The position numbers and the translations under genes are program-made. Of a DNA stretch of 64,000 nt, positions 42,499 through 52,007 are shown in pieces (position 1 is the first letter of the stretch; the number at the start of each line of letters is the position of its first letter). The stretch is from Cellvibrionaceae bacterium (GTDB lineage: Bacteria; Pseudomonadota; Gammaproteobacteria; Pseudomonadales; Cellvibrionaceae): positions 744,001 through 808,000 of the forward strand of contig JAGKWQ010000001.1 in assembly GCA_021151825.1 (NCBI GenBank), given 5' to 3'. A model generated the notes under the pieces. That model searched no databases, was not told where the DNA came from, and saw only the letters and a list, made by a program, of their open reading frames with translations.

Positions 42499-44118
42499 AT
42501 GGCCAAGAAGACGACAACACTTCATCCCGATGCCCCGCTACGGCTGAACAACCACAGCCGCCCCATCACTCGGCGCGATCTGGTATCACAAGGGTTCCGG
42601 GCTGGCACCGCAACAGTAGTAGGCGGTTCGATTTTCAGTTTGTTTGCCAACCCGCGTGCCGCTGAAGCAGCATTGTCAGCGGATCTGATTGCCATGCGCG
42701 GCGCCTGCGGTATTGCCGCGCAAGGTGCGGGCAAAATTCCATTTATCTGTTTTGACCTGGCAGGCGGGGCCAATATCGCCGGCTCCAATGTGTTGATCGG
42801 CCAGCGCGATGGCCAGCTCGATTTTTTGAGTGCCGGCGGTTACAGCAAACTCGGTTTGCCGGCAGCGATGAGTCCCGCAGCATCAACCGCCGCTAATCCA
42901 TTAATCAACACCGAACTGGGGCTGGCCTTCCATTCCACCAGCGCCATGCTGCGCGGTATTCTGGAGAAAGTCGCGCTCGGCAACCGTGCACTCACTAACG
43001 GTGCCGTGATTCCTGCGCGTTCGGAAAACGACACCGGCAACAACCCGCACAACCCCATGTACGGCATCAACCGCGCCGGTGCTAACGGCTCGCTGCTGGC
43101 ATTGGTCGGCTCCCGCGCCAGCGATTCCGGCGGCAATTCCATGGCGCCGGCGATGATGATCAACCCCGAAGTACGCCCCACCAAAGTGGATAATCCCAAC
43201 GATGTAACCGGCCTGGTCGATGTAGGTGATCTGGTGAGTTTGCTCGACCAGCAAGACACAGTGGCGGTGATGGAATCTATCTATCGCATCAGCGATAAAA
43301 AACTCGGCAAGGTAAATACCGGCACACTCAACGATGCCGTCGTCAAAGACATGGTGCGTTGCGGTTACGTGAAAAGTGCAGACCTGGCTGATCGCTTCGG
43401 AAATCCGTCCGCGATCGACCCGGTTGCTGATGCTGATTTAGTCGGCACCGCGGGTGTATTTAGCCAGGCCGAATTTGATAGCGATGGCGAATTCCGCAAA
43501 ACTGCGTCGGTCGCCAAGTTGGTCATCAACGGTTACGCCGGTGCAGGCACCGTAACCATGGGCGGTTACGACTACCACACCGGCGACCGATCCACCGGCG
43601 AAATGCGCGACCTGCGCGCAGGCCGTTGCATCGGCGCCTGCCTGGAATACGCGGCCAAAAAAGGCATGCCAGTGATGATTTATGTGTTCAGTGATGGCTC
43701 GGTGTTCAGCAACGGCATGATTGACGATTCAATGGCCGGCGGCGGTAAAGGTGTCTGGACTGGCGATGACCAGCAAACCGGCGCATCCTTTTTCCTCGTC
43801 TATAACCCCGCGCGCCGCGCGGTATTAATGGGCGGCACCGCAACGGACCCGGCAGCAATCAGCGATGTACAACGCGTGCATCAGCAACTCGGCCATATGC
43901 GCCCCAGCGGCGATGTGGAAACCGGTTCGGGTGTGGGCGCCGCCAACAACGTCAACTCATTAGTGGAAACGGTAATCCTCAATTACATGGCGCTTCATGG
44001 CCAGCAAAACCAAATGGGTGCGCTCTTCCCCGGCAACAGTTTGGGCAACGCTGCCGCATTGGATAAAATCACTGCGTTTACGCCGATCTGTAATGGTGTT
44101 ATTTCGCAGCCAGTTTAA
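42499..44118 (+). CDS. Tat-exported DUF1501-like protein
   Basis: This encodes 539 residues. The N-terminus has a twin-arginine signal, ITRRDLVSQGFRAGTATVVGG, followed by a hydrophobic stretch to about residue 50. The mature protein contains ICFDLAGGANIAGSNVLIG, RSENDTGNNPHNPMYGINRAG and GGYDYHTGDRSTGEMRD, matching the sulfatase-like DUF1501 pattern. Tat export implies folding, perhaps with a metal, in the cytoplasm. DUF1501 proteins are typically encoded next to DUF1585/1588 haem proteins, as in this operon. The reaction is unknown. A strong terminator follows. Confidence 0.75.
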   Translation: MAKKTTTLHPDAPLRLNNHSRPITRRDLVSQGFRAGTATVVGGSIFSLFANPRAAEAALSADLIAMRGACGIAAQGAGKIPFICFDLAGGANIAGSNVLIGQRDGQLDFLSAGGYSKLGLPAAMSPAASTAANPLINTELGLAFHSTSAMLRGILEKVALGNRALTNGAVIPARSENDTGNNPHNPMYGINRAGANGSLLALVGSRASDSGGNSMAPAMMINPEVRPTKVDNPNDVTGLVDVGDLVSLLDQQDTVAVMESIYRISDKKLGKVNTGTLNDAVVKDMVRCGYVKSADLADRFGNPSAIDPVADADLVGTAGVFSQAEFDSDGEFRKTASVAKLVINGYAGAGTVTMGGYDYHTGDRSTGEMRDLRAGRCIGACLEYAAKKGMPVMIYVFSDGSVFSNGMIDDSMAGGGKGVWTGDDQQTGASFFLVYNPARRAVLMGGTATDPAAISDVQRVHQQLGHMRPSGDVETGSGVGAANNVNSLVETVILNYMALHGQQNQMGALFPGNSLGNAAALDKITAFTPICNGVISQPV

Positions 44119-44140
44119 TTTTTTCCCAGCTGAAAAATAA

Positions 44141-44170
44141 AAATGCCGGCAACATTGCCGGCATTTTTTT
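44141..44170 (+). terminator. Terminator of the rightward redox operon
   Basis: AAATGCCGGC-AACATT-GCCGGCATTT followed by TTTT: a 9-10 bp stem, 23 bases after the DUF1501-like stop. Confidence 0.9.
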
Positions 44171-44235
44171 GTAGAAAAATAATCGTTCAACATTCATTAA
44201 AAAAATGGCGTTGCGATAAATTAATGAGCCGCAAT

Positions 44236-44748
44236 TTATATTTTCTTCACATCCTCATAATCCCCCACCGCATCTTTAATAATGCGCTTGGCGATTTCCG
44301 TTTCTTCTTTTGTGACAGTTTCAACAATGACAACATGCTGGTCATGTTCGATAGCATCGCGTACGAGATCCGCAAAGGGTTTTTCTTTTTTTGCAGCACC
44401 AACAGCCGCACCTAAAAAACCACCCAAGCCTGCCCCCCATCCCAACATAACCAGCGGCGCAATCAATGGGCTGGCAACAAACAAGGTCACATTCGCAGCA
44501 ACAAATGCAACTTGCGCCAATGCACCAACACCAGTACCCACTACCGCACCGATGGTGCCATCCACCACAATCTCTTTTAACACGCCGTTACTGTCTTCTT
44601 TCACGGGATGAAAAGGTTCATTAGTTGTTTTGTTAAGTAGATGTATGCGTTCAAGCGGAATGTGTTCAGCCAACAACTGTTGATTTACCTGGCGCGCCTG
44701 ATCGTCGTGCGCAAAAAACCCGGAGACATGATGCAGATAGTCGTTCAT
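44236..44748 (-). CDS. Glycine-zipper membrane-associated stress protein of unknown function
   Basis: This encodes 170 residues from MNDYLHHVSGFF (ATG at 44748), chosen because a perfect GGGAGG site lies 6 bases upstream; the frame extends further without a site. The centre has two glycine-rich hydrophobic stretches (GTIGAVVGTGVGALAQVAFV and LGWGAGLGGFLGAAVGAA, about 70-130), then a charged C-terminus with HVVIVETVTKEE. The pattern recalls general-stress proteins that handle repeated alpha/beta folds with a Gly-zipper insert. Function not established. Confidence 0.65.
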   Translation of the reverse strand: MNDYLHHVSGFFAHDDQARQVNQQLLAEHIPLERIHLLNKTTNEPFHPVKEDSNGVLKEIVVDGTIGAVVGTGVGALAQVAFVAANVTLFVASPLIAPLVMLGWGAGLGGFLGAAVGAAKKEKPFADLVRDAIEHDQHVVIVETVTKEETEIAKRIIKDAVGDYEDVKKI

Positions 44749-44938
44749 AAAATCCCTCCCAAAAATTACCGGATATACCAGTAATTTCTCTATCAATCGG
44801 ATGTGTAAATTGAGCGTTTTATACGAAACCGATATTGCCATCGACATCCGCCTACAAAACGTCAATACTGCTCGCCAATTCAGGCATACCTAAGTCTCCG
44901 ACCATAAAATTATTTAATAATTCCAGCAGGGATTTTTC

Positions 44939-45706
44939 ATGAATCATTTCTTCCGCGTTTTATCCATCAACACGTTGTTTGCATTTATCAGCCCTGCCGC
45001 AACAGCCAGTATTCTCTGGCAAGGGAATTTTGAAACCGGCGACACATCTCAATGGCATACGGGGATTAACCCGGCAGGTTTATCAGTCACAACTCAATGC
45101 GTTTTCGAGGGTAAATATTCAGGGAAAGTGCGCTTGACCGGTGACGATTCTTTTATCTGGAAAGGCAATAAATTTTTAAACCGTAGCGAATTCCATCACC
45201 GTAGTGCAGCGGGGCTGACTTACGAAGGCAAAGATACTTTTTTTGCTTTCAGTTTTTATTTGCCCAAAAAATTGACTAACCATAAACATGAAATAGGTTA
45301 TTGGGAATCGGATAAAAGTTGGCAACAAACCCTGCGTTTTAATATCACCGGCACTGAATTGAGCTTTCAGGAAAGTGCGGCAAAAGAGGTGTTGTGGAAA
45401 TTACCGGAGGGGGCAACACCAGGGCAATGGCATCGAGTGGCCTTACATATTCATTGGTCCACGGATGCGAACATTGGCGCTACCGAAGTGTGGGTAAATG
45501 GCCAGCATATGGGCAAGCATTATTTCAAAAACCTGCCCACCCAGGATGCACTCATGTTCACCCAAATTGGAATTCTGCGCACACAAGAACCCACCGTTGA
45601 AGAAATTTTTATCGATGGCGCACTGGAAACTGACAACCTTACTGAACTGCTGGAGCGAGATAAGCATCTGGTCGGCAAACCTTGTCATTCCCAACACCCA
45701 AACTGA
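44939..45706 (+). CDS. Secreted polysaccharide lyase (heparin-lyase-I-like fold)
   Basis: This encodes 255 residues. Signal peptide up to ATAS/I, then a jelly-roll like that of heparin lyase I / glucuronan lyase families: ILWQGNFETGDTSQWH, FLNRSEFHHRSAAGL, DTFFAFSFYLPKKL, PGQWHRVALHIHWSTD and IFIDGALETDN. Such enzymes cleave uronic-acid-containing polysaccharides by beta-elimination. The conserved Arg-Glu-His core is visible in NRSEFHHR. The role as a secreted degradative enzyme fits a Cellvibrio-type organism. Substrate not deducible. The gene stands alone. Confidence 0.78.
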   Translation: MNHFFRVLSINTLFAFISPAATASILWQGNFETGDTSQWHTGINPAGLSVTTQCVFEGKYSGKVRLTGDDSFIWKGNKFLNRSEFHHRSAAGLTYEGKDTFFAFSFYLPKKLTNHKHEIGYWESDKSWQQTLRFNITGTELSFQESAAKEVLWKLPEGATPGQWHRVALHIHWSTDANIGATEVWVNGQHMGKHYFKNLPTQDALMFTQIGILRTQEPTVEEIFIDGALETDNLTELLERDKHLVGKPCHSQHPN

Positions 45707-45824
45707 TGGTTATAAGCACCAAACTAATTGTCATTAGAAACAACCCTCAAGGACTGTTAGCCTGCGCGACCTGTTTATTTATCAACACTTATTGCTTGTT
45801 TATTAATCGTTAACGCGGGTTTTT

Positions 45825-46607
45825 ATGGATTTTCAACTGGGTTACATCGTCGCCGGACTGGTGGTAGGTTTTATTGTGGGTATGACTGGCGTTGGTGGTG
45901 GCTCATTGATGACGCCAATCCTGTTGTATTTTGGGGTAAGCCCGGCCAACGCCGTGGGTACCGATTTGCTTTATGCTGCCATCACCAAAGCGGGCGGTAT
46001 TCATGTTCATCACAAAAAGAAAAATATTGATTGGAAAATTACTGGTGAACTGGCGTTGGGGAGTTTGCCGGCAGCGGTGATTACGTTATGGATTCTGCAT
46101 AGCATCAGCGTGGACACCGACACACTCAATAAAGTCATTAAAGTCACCTTGGGCTATGCCTTACTATTTACAGCGGTAGCGATTTTATTCAAACGCAAAA
46201 TTTTCGATTACAGCCAGAAAAATAATTCCTGGATTACACGCATGGGTCGCCGCCAGCAAATGATTGCAACAATAATCACCGGTGTGATTTTGGGCGCAGT
46301 AGTAACTATCACCTCAATTGGTGCCGGTGCGCTCGGCACTGTTGCCTTGTTTATGCTGTACCCGTTGTTGCCAACAGTGAGATTGGTGGGAACCGAAATT
46401 GCCCATGCCGTTCCGCTCACCCTGGTTGCAGGTATGGGCCATGCCGGATTGGGTAATGTTGATTGGCATTTACTGGCGAATTTATTGATCGGTTCATTGC
46501 CTGGAATTTATCTCGGCAGCCATTTGGCTCATCGGGTTGCAGACCACTACTTGCGCCCAGCCTTGGCGATCATGCTGGCTTTTGTAGGAACAAAATTGGT
46601 TCTCTGA
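45825..46607 (+). CDS. TSUP/TauE-SafE family membrane transporter
   Basis: This encodes 260 residues with about eight membrane helices. The family motif is seen twice: GMTGVGGGSLMTPILLYFGVSPANAVGTDLLY near residue 20 and TSIGAGALGTVALFMLYPLL near 165. Family members export sulfite, sulfoacetate or other small organic anions. Nothing nearby fixes the substrate. A terminator follows. Length is typical. Confidence 0.88.
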   Translation: MDFQLGYIVAGLVVGFIVGMTGVGGGSLMTPILLYFGVSPANAVGTDLLYAAITKAGGIHVHHKKKNIDWKITGELALGSLPAAVITLWILHSISVDTDTLNKVIKVTLGYALLFTAVAILFKRKIFDYSQKNNSWITRMGRRQQMIATIITGVILGAVVTITSIGAGALGTVALFMLYPLLPTVRLVGTEIAHAVPLTLVAGMGHAGLGNVDWHLLANLLIGSLPGIYLGSHLAHRVADHYLRPALAIMLAFVGTKLVL

Positions 46608-46628
46608 TTTTTTCACGCGCTGGACGAT

Positions 46629-46668
46629 ACGGCTCACACCATTACTAAAGATTGGGTGAGCCGTTTTT
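46629..46668 (+). terminator. Terminator of the TSUP transporter gene
   Basis: ACGGCTCAC and GTGAGCCGT form a 9-bp stem with an 18-nt loop, followed by TTTTTATTT, 22 bases after the transporter stop. Confidence 0.85.
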
Positions 46669-47045
46669 ATTTGTGTGTTAACACTACCTCCCCACCACTC
46701 TCATCGCCCTCTCATCAAAGCTCAGTGAAAACTCGCTGAAAGCTGTCTGAGCAAAAAAACATCTCTCATTAAAAAATAACTTGAAGTAACAATCGTAACT
46801 TTTTTTATCTCTCTGCATATTTATTTTTAAAAACAAAAAATATCTGTAAAAACCCCCAGCTGAAGTTTAATTACTGATGCGACACTATTCTGCTTTGAGT
46901 GACATTATTTTCTGCGCTGCTGTAAAAACATCAGAACATCAAGAATCCTGACCTAGAGTTTCAATCGGTCTCTTGGGGATGCAGTTATAAAAGGAACATT
47001 ACTGAGACCAATAACATCCATAAATAACTTTTCAAGGATCTTGTG
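46669..47045. other. Gap before the large monohaem secreted protein
   Basis: About 375 bp with no gene. It should hold the promoter for the 47046 gene. TTGGGGATGCAGTTATAAAAGG lies near 46974, but no clear promoter or operator is seen. Confidence 0.4.
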
Positions 47046-49217
47046 ATGAATAAAAAAATAATGGGCTTATCGCTCATCTGCGTGTTAACCGTGATTCCTT
47101 TTACTTCCACACTTGCACAAACAGGCGTTAGTAATTCCTGGACCGCATGGTTGGATCGCGACAACCCCAGCGGCGATGGTGATGCAGAAGTACTTTCCGC
47201 CTTCCTTACTGAAACCCCCTCCAGTGTGTGTACCAGCCCAAGTGCATTGGAAGCACGGATAAAAGGTACAACCCGGGTTTTTACTCCTGGCATGATCACA
47301 CCGCACAAATTGCGCACCTTCGCTGCGGGCAAAGGTTTGCAATGCTACAACGCAGATCAGGCATCCGGTGGTTGCCCTGATTATGAAGTTCGGTTTTTAT
47401 GTGCAGCACCGACGTTGGGGCAAACCAAAGCCGTATTGAATAATGTTGAATTATTCCAATTGGAAACAGCAACGGCACAAGGCAATGCTATCGCCCAGGC
47501 CAAATTTAAATTGGACGATGCAACCCGCGCATTAAACGGCCGTTTCTCCTTTGATATGGAAGGAAAAATCACGGCATTTAACGATTTGGGTGAAGGTGCC
47601 GACGAAAAATCCGGCGATGGAATTTTTTCTGCATTTACGACAATTGATGTGGCTGATATCAACAACACGCGCACTGTATTTCTCAATAAACTCAGCACCG
47701 TCAAGCAGCCGCAGGTGAGCGAATTTTCCGGCCGTGCCCTTATCAGCACTAAAACATTTGCGGTGAGTTCATCGGTTTCCAGTGTTAGCACGATTAAAGG
47801 GTTGCGCGTAGTCACTGCGCCCAGTCCGTTACCGGCAGCAACACCACCGGCATTGGTAAATCCTGCGAACGCGTTAGTGATTAACGACACCGCTGTGGTG
47901 GCAAACCCATCGCTGACATTTGATGCCTGTAATACTGATGGCATTGGCAACAATGTGAATCCGAATGCAGCCTGGTCCTTTAAAACGCTCATTTCCAATT
48001 TAAATAACGAGGCCACATCGGGTATGACCGATCAACAATTTGCTAACGATTGGTTGCGCAACTGGATCACTAATCAAAACGTAAATAGTTTTTTAATTTC
48101 GGCGCGCGGCAACATAAAAGATTATTTCCAGGGTTGGGATGGTGTTAATGCCAGCACGTTAAATATGGATCGATTGCCGTTCCGTTTATTGGCTATTGTC
48201 AATCGTATTGATTTGGCCAGCATTCCGGCTTATGGAACCACTACCGCCAATAAACCAGGCGAAATTCGTTTTGTATTTGGATTGTTATCTCGCAATAGCA
48301 GCGGCCAATGCGTGAATGGTGGAATTCCTTTCTCCAATGAAATGACGGCAATTTTTGAATATAAAGACGCAACCACCAATTGTGCAGGCTTGAAAGATTT
48401 GGCGAACAAATGGATTGCACTGGATTCATTGGGTGTGTCATCCGGTCGCGGCAGCGCAGCGTATTTAAATGCGCTAAAAGCCATCACCGATACCGTAACC
48501 GCACCGAACGTCGACAAGCTCAATCAATTGCGCACCAATGATTTTGCGTTCGACGGATTCAATTCGTTTCTGGAGCCATGGCAACTGCGCGAATTTGTGA
48601 TCAATCCCACCACCAAAAGATTGGTTTCAACCACCACCAAGCAAACACCGGAGTCGGACAGATTCCGCCAGCCGGGAACCGGTACACCGGATGAGTTGCT
48701 GATGAAAAGTTACCTGGATCAGGAAGCCTCAAACATTTTGTGCGAAAGCCATCAGGTGCCGGAAATTTTCAACAGCCAACCGTTTTTGGGTAGCCATGCA
48801 GATTATGAATCGATAAACACCTGGACGATTCGCCCCACTGTCAGCGCATTGCCAGCAGCGTATCCCGGTTGCTATCAAACCTCCATCGTTCCCGGAACCG
48901 ACGCGGGTTTGTCATTCAATGACCGCATGACCAGTGAAATCCGCCATAAATTTGCAGTGAATACTTGCGACGATTGCCACGCCGCCGAAACCGCAACCCG
49001 CTTTGTGCACATCAGCCCGATCAATCGCCAACTCTCCGGTTTTATGCAAGGCATTGAAGTCACTGACCCACGCATTCCCAGCCTGAAGCGGAAATTTAAC
49101 GATCTGGCCCGCCGCAACCAGGCCCTGGTGGGTACCGCAGCAACATCCTGTACGGTTGATCCACGCATCCTGAGCAGCTTCCAGGCGCGGCAAGCACGGT
49201 TGGGATTCATCCATTAA
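47046..49217 (+). CDS. Large secreted protein with one CxxCH haem motif
   Basis: This encodes 723 residues from the ATG at 47046 (the codon before is GTG). AAGGA lies 10 bases upstream. Signal peptide up to TLAQ/T. An N-terminal region with several Cys (SVCTSPS, LQCYNAD, GGCPDYEVRFLC) is followed by a beta-rich domain (ALNGRFSFDMEGKITAFND) and a large conserved-looking middle (FRLLAIVNRIDLASIPAYG, GEIRFVFGLL, FLEPWQLREFVIN). The single haem motif NTCDDCHAAETATRFVHISP is near residue 642. No known enzyme is recognised. It might be an exported electron-transfer or binding protein. The gene is alone. Confidence 0.65.
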   Translation: MNKKIMGLSLICVLTVIPFTSTLAQTGVSNSWTAWLDRDNPSGDGDAEVLSAFLTETPSSVCTSPSALEARIKGTTRVFTPGMITPHKLRTFAAGKGLQCYNADQASGGCPDYEVRFLCAAPTLGQTKAVLNNVELFQLETATAQGNAIAQAKFKLDDATRALNGRFSFDMEGKITAFNDLGEGADEKSGDGIFSAFTTIDVADINNTRTVFLNKLSTVKQPQVSEFSGRALISTKTFAVSSSVSSVSTIKGLRVVTAPSPLPAATPPALVNPANALVINDTAVVANPSLTFDACNTDGIGNNVNPNAAWSFKTLISNLNNEATSGMTDQQFANDWLRNWITNQNVNSFLISARGNIKDYFQGWDGVNASTLNMDRLPFRLLAIVNRIDLASIPAYGTTTANKPGEIRFVFGLLSRNSSGQCVNGGIPFSNEMTAIFEYKDATTNCAGLKDLANKWIALDSLGVSSGRGSAAYLNALKAITDTVTAPNVDKLNQLRTNDFAFDGFNSFLEPWQLREFVINPTTKRLVSTTTKQTPESDRFRQPGTGTPDELLMKSYLDQEASNILCESHQVPEIFNSQPFLGSHADYESINTWTIRPTVSALPAAYPGCYQTSIVPGTDAGLSFNDRMTSEIRHKFAVNTCDDCHAAETATRFVHISPINRQLSGFMQGIEVTDPRIPSLKRKFNDLARRNQALVGTAATSCTVDPRILSSFQARQARLGFIH

Positions 49218-49225
49218 CACCGCCA

Positions 49226-49282
49226 AACCAAACCTGTAACGGGTTTGGTTTCCGCAAAAAAATGGCGACCTTGGTCGCCATT
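49226..49282. terminator. Double terminator between convergent genes
   Basis: Two hairpins in a row: AACCAAACC/GGTTTGGTT (49226-49250), and AATGGCGACC-GGTCGCCATT with A- and T-runs on both sides (49261-49282). The second is bidirectional and serves both the rightward haem-protein gene and the leftward XRE gene. Confidence 0.88.
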
Positions 49283-49287
49283 TTTTA

Positions 49288-49893
49288 TTATTTATTTACC
49301 TGACGTCGCAACCGAACGTAATCAAACAGACAATACATTCCCAATACCAGGGTTGTAACCTGCGCAGCAACACTCACTGCCGCAGAATTGCCCTGCGCGA
49401 AGGAAGCAAATGCGAAAAAAATAGCAGCCGCAATAAACGTGATTTGAACATACCGCTTCAACGGCGATGTTTGTCGAGGTGCACCCGTAAAATACGAACC
49501 AAATCCGCCATAAAGGAATAGCGCAATCGTTGCCATAAAACACACTGAAACCAATTGATTGGTTTCGATAACACCGGTGATACCAAGTAATGCGGGCATC
49601 AATGTCAGAGTGGCTGCCACCAGGGCGATTTGATAACGGCGAACAGGTAAAACAGGTTTCACCACCGCGTCGACATCCGGCGCTTCCAGTAAATCAGTGA
49701 GCGGCACATTAAACGTTGCAGCGAGGCATACCCGAGTTTCGCGCGCTGCCTTACCCTCAGCTTCAACACGCTGGATTGTGCGCAACCCCAAGCCTGATGC
49801 TGCGGCAAGTTGCTCCTGCGACCAGCCGCGTTCAGTACGTAAACGGCGAATTTCTGCAGCAGATATTTTCATGTCTTGTTCTATATGTTCCAT
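49288..49893 (-). CDS. XRE-family HTH regulator with a membrane domain
   Basis: This encodes 201 residues. The N-terminal HTH is of the XRE type: AEIRRLRTERGWSQEQLAA, ASGLGLRTIQRVEAEGKAA (residues about 10-50). After LLEAPDV a membrane part follows with four hydrophobic helices (IALVAATLTLMPALLGITGV; LVSVCFMATIALFLYG; ITFIAAAIFFAFASF; VAAQVTTLVLGMYCLF), and a basic tail. A DNA binder tethered to the membrane, probably responding to an envelope signal or simply autoregulatory. The start could also be MKISAAE seven codons in. Confidence 0.8.
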   Translation of the reverse strand: MEHIEQDMKISAAEIRRLRTERGWSQEQLAAASGLGLRTIQRVEAEGKAARETRVCLAATFNVPLTDLLEAPDVDAVVKPVLPVRRYQIALVAATLTLMPALLGITGVIETNQLVSVCFMATIALFLYGGFGSYFTGAPRQTSPLKRYVQITFIAAAIFFAFASFAQGNSAAVSVAAQVTTLVLGMYCLFDYVRLRRQVNK

Positions 49894-50007
49894 AGTTTGG
49901 CTTCTGATTAATTAGACCAGGCCAGCCTAAGGTGTAGGTTAATTTATCGTTACGCCAGTATGCCGCCACTCAGGGTAAAAGACCCGCCACCCTTATGTAG
50001 CGTGTGC

Positions 50008-51777
50008 TCAACCTGCCTTTTCCGGCGGCGGTGCAACACGCAACACTTCCTCCATCGTAGTTAATCCGGCCGCGATTTTTTGTGCGCCCGATAAACGCAG
50101 TGTACGCATTCCTTCTTTCATCGCCTGGCGGCGCATGTCCTGCAAATTACAATCGGGGGTTACGCGCTCTTTGAGGCTTTCGGACATTACCAGGATTTCA
50201 TACAACCCCTGACGCCCCATATAGCCGGTATTACGGCATTCCAGGCAACCGACAGGGCGAAAGACTTTGGCGGGAACCTGGACTTTCCAGGGGGCGACCA
50301 ATTCCTGCCAATCTGCCTGGGTGATTTGCCCTTCTTCTTTGCAATGGGGGCATAAGGTGCGCACCAGCCGCTGGGCCATCACCCCCAATAAGGTGGCGTT
50401 GATGAGATACGATGGAATACCCAGATCCAGCAAACGTGCCACCGTGGAAGGCGCGTCGTTGGTGTGGACTGTTGATAGCACCAGATGGCCAGTAAGCGCC
50501 GCTTGCACTGCCATTTGCGCGGTTTCCAGGTCACGGATCTCGCCCACCATAATGATGTCCGGGTCTTGTCGCATCAGGCTGCGGATACCTGCCGCGAAAT
50601 CCAACCCGATTTTGTGGTGCACCTGGGTTTGGTTAAAACGCTCCTCCACCATTTCGATAGGGTCTTCAATGGTGCTGACATTCACTTCGTCAGTCGCGAC
50701 CTGGCGCAGTGAAGAATAAAGCGTGGTGGTTTTACCGGAGCCGGTCGGGCCGGTTACCAACAAAATTCCGTTCGGGCGATTCAGCATGGTATTCCAACGT
50801 GCGTAGTCGTCGCCGACCAAGCCAAGATCACTAAAACTGCGTTGTAGTACTTCCGGATCGAAAATACGCATGACCAGTTTTTCGCCAAATGCGGTTGGCA
50901 AGGTAGACATACGCAATTCGATTTCACTGCCATCGCTGCGGCGCGTTTTGATACGGCCATCCTGTGGTTTACGTTTTTCAGCGATGTCCATCCGCGCTAG
51001 CACTTTGAAACGGCTGGTTACCGCCGTCGCCACATTGGCCGGTAATTCGTACACGTAATGGAGCACACCATCAATACGAAAACGGATGCGCCCGACCTCG
51101 CGGCGCGGCTCAATATGGATGTCACTCGCTCGCTGGTCGTAGGCGTATTGCAGCAGCCAATCCACGATCTTGACGATGTGTTGGTCATTCGCATCGGGGT
51201 CACTTGCTTTGCCTAATTCCACCAGCTGCTCAAAGTTGGTAATCGCTGATGAAGCCGTTGCGCCGCTGGCGCCGGATACCGAGCGCGCCAGGGTATAGAA
51301 TTCCACCATAAAACGTTCGATATCGGCCGGGTTTGCCACCACACGTTTCACGCTACGGCGCGCCACATGTTCCACTTGCGGCTCCCAACCCGACATAAAC
51401 GGTTGCGTACAGGCGATCAACACATGATCCTGATTAACCTGCACACACAAAATGCCATGGCGCTTGGCAAAGGCATAACTCATCACCTCGGTGCACTTGG
51501 CGACATCGATTTTCATCGGGTCTATATGGAACAGGGGAAGACGCGCTTTAGTCGCCAGCCATTCGGTGAGGGTATCACCCTCCAGGGTTTTACCGGGGCG
51601 CTGCACATCGTCCAGGTTCTGGGTAGCGATGTAGGCCAGCGGGTGCATGATGGCTTGTTCGCGGGTGCGCGATGCGCCCAGCAATATATTGGCATCTGTC
51701 TGCTTCATCCGCCCGTCGGCAACCAGATCATTGATCAAGCCGCGTAAATCCAGAACCCTATCCAGCACCTGCGCCAT
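50008..51777 (-). CDS. GspE/PilB-family secretion or pilus assembly ATPase
   Basis: This encodes 589 residues. An N-terminal MshE/GspE-N-like region (about 70-180) is followed by the ATPase: Walker A LLVTGPTGSGKTTTLYSSL near 344, Asp box (VNVSTIEDPIEMVEE), Walker B/His box DIIMVGEIRDLETAQMA and LSTVHTNDAPSTVARL (about 405-440). The Zn-binding tetracysteine is CPHC...CLEC (about 480-515). It powers type II secretion or type IV pilus assembly at the inner membrane. No other secretion gene is adjacent, so the system it serves is unknown; stand-alone GspE-like genes are common in this group. Confidence 0.88.
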   Translation of the reverse strand: MAQVLDRVLDLRGLINDLVADGRMKQTDANILLGASRTREQAIMHPLAYIATQNLDDVQRPGKTLEGDTLTEWLATKARLPLFHIDPMKIDVAKCTEVMSYAFAKRHGILCVQVNQDHVLIACTQPFMSGWEPQVEHVARRSVKRVVANPADIERFMVEFYTLARSVSGASGATASSAITNFEQLVELGKASDPDANDQHIVKIVDWLLQYAYDQRASDIHIEPRREVGRIRFRIDGVLHYVYELPANVATAVTSRFKVLARMDIAEKRKPQDGRIKTRRSDGSEIELRMSTLPTAFGEKLVMRIFDPEVLQRSFSDLGLVGDDYARWNTMLNRPNGILLVTGPTGSGKTTTLYSSLRQVATDEVNVSTIEDPIEMVEERFNQTQVHHKIGLDFAAGIRSLMRQDPDIIMVGEIRDLETAQMAVQAALTGHLVLSTVHTNDAPSTVARLLDLGIPSYLINATLLGVMAQRLVRTLCPHCKEEGQITQADWQELVAPWKVQVPAKVFRPVGCLECRNTGYMGRQGLYEILVMSESLKERVTPDCNLQDMRRQAMKEGMRTLRLSGAQKIAAGLTTMEEVLRVAPPPEKAG

Positions 51778-51923
51778 GTATTTTTAATCCTGTTGGTTTT
51801 TTATCGAGTGACGAATTGTAGCGGCTGCCTGCGCCAACGTCTGCTTGCGCCATCACTTGCTCGCAATCTACTGCGCGCTATCTATGCTCAAACGATGGCA
51901 ATCTCCACGATGATGCAACACAA

Positions 51924-51941
51924 CTGTCACAAAAATGTAAC
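51924..51941 (+). promoter_or_regulatory. Probable Pho box upstream of the DUF47-Pit genes
   Basis: CTGTCAC-AAAA-ATGTAAC has the 7-4-7 layout of PhoB binding sites: the first heptamer matches CTGTCAT at 6 of 7 positions, the second at 5 of 7. It lies 67 bases before the DUF47 start, with a possible -10 TATACT at 51973-51978. Control by phosphate through PhoB is inferred. Confidence 0.55.
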
Positions 51942-52007
51942 AAAGCTGCGTGACCTTATTGAGCCATGTTTCTATACTGCGCACACTTTTTATCCGGAGG
52001 GATTTTC

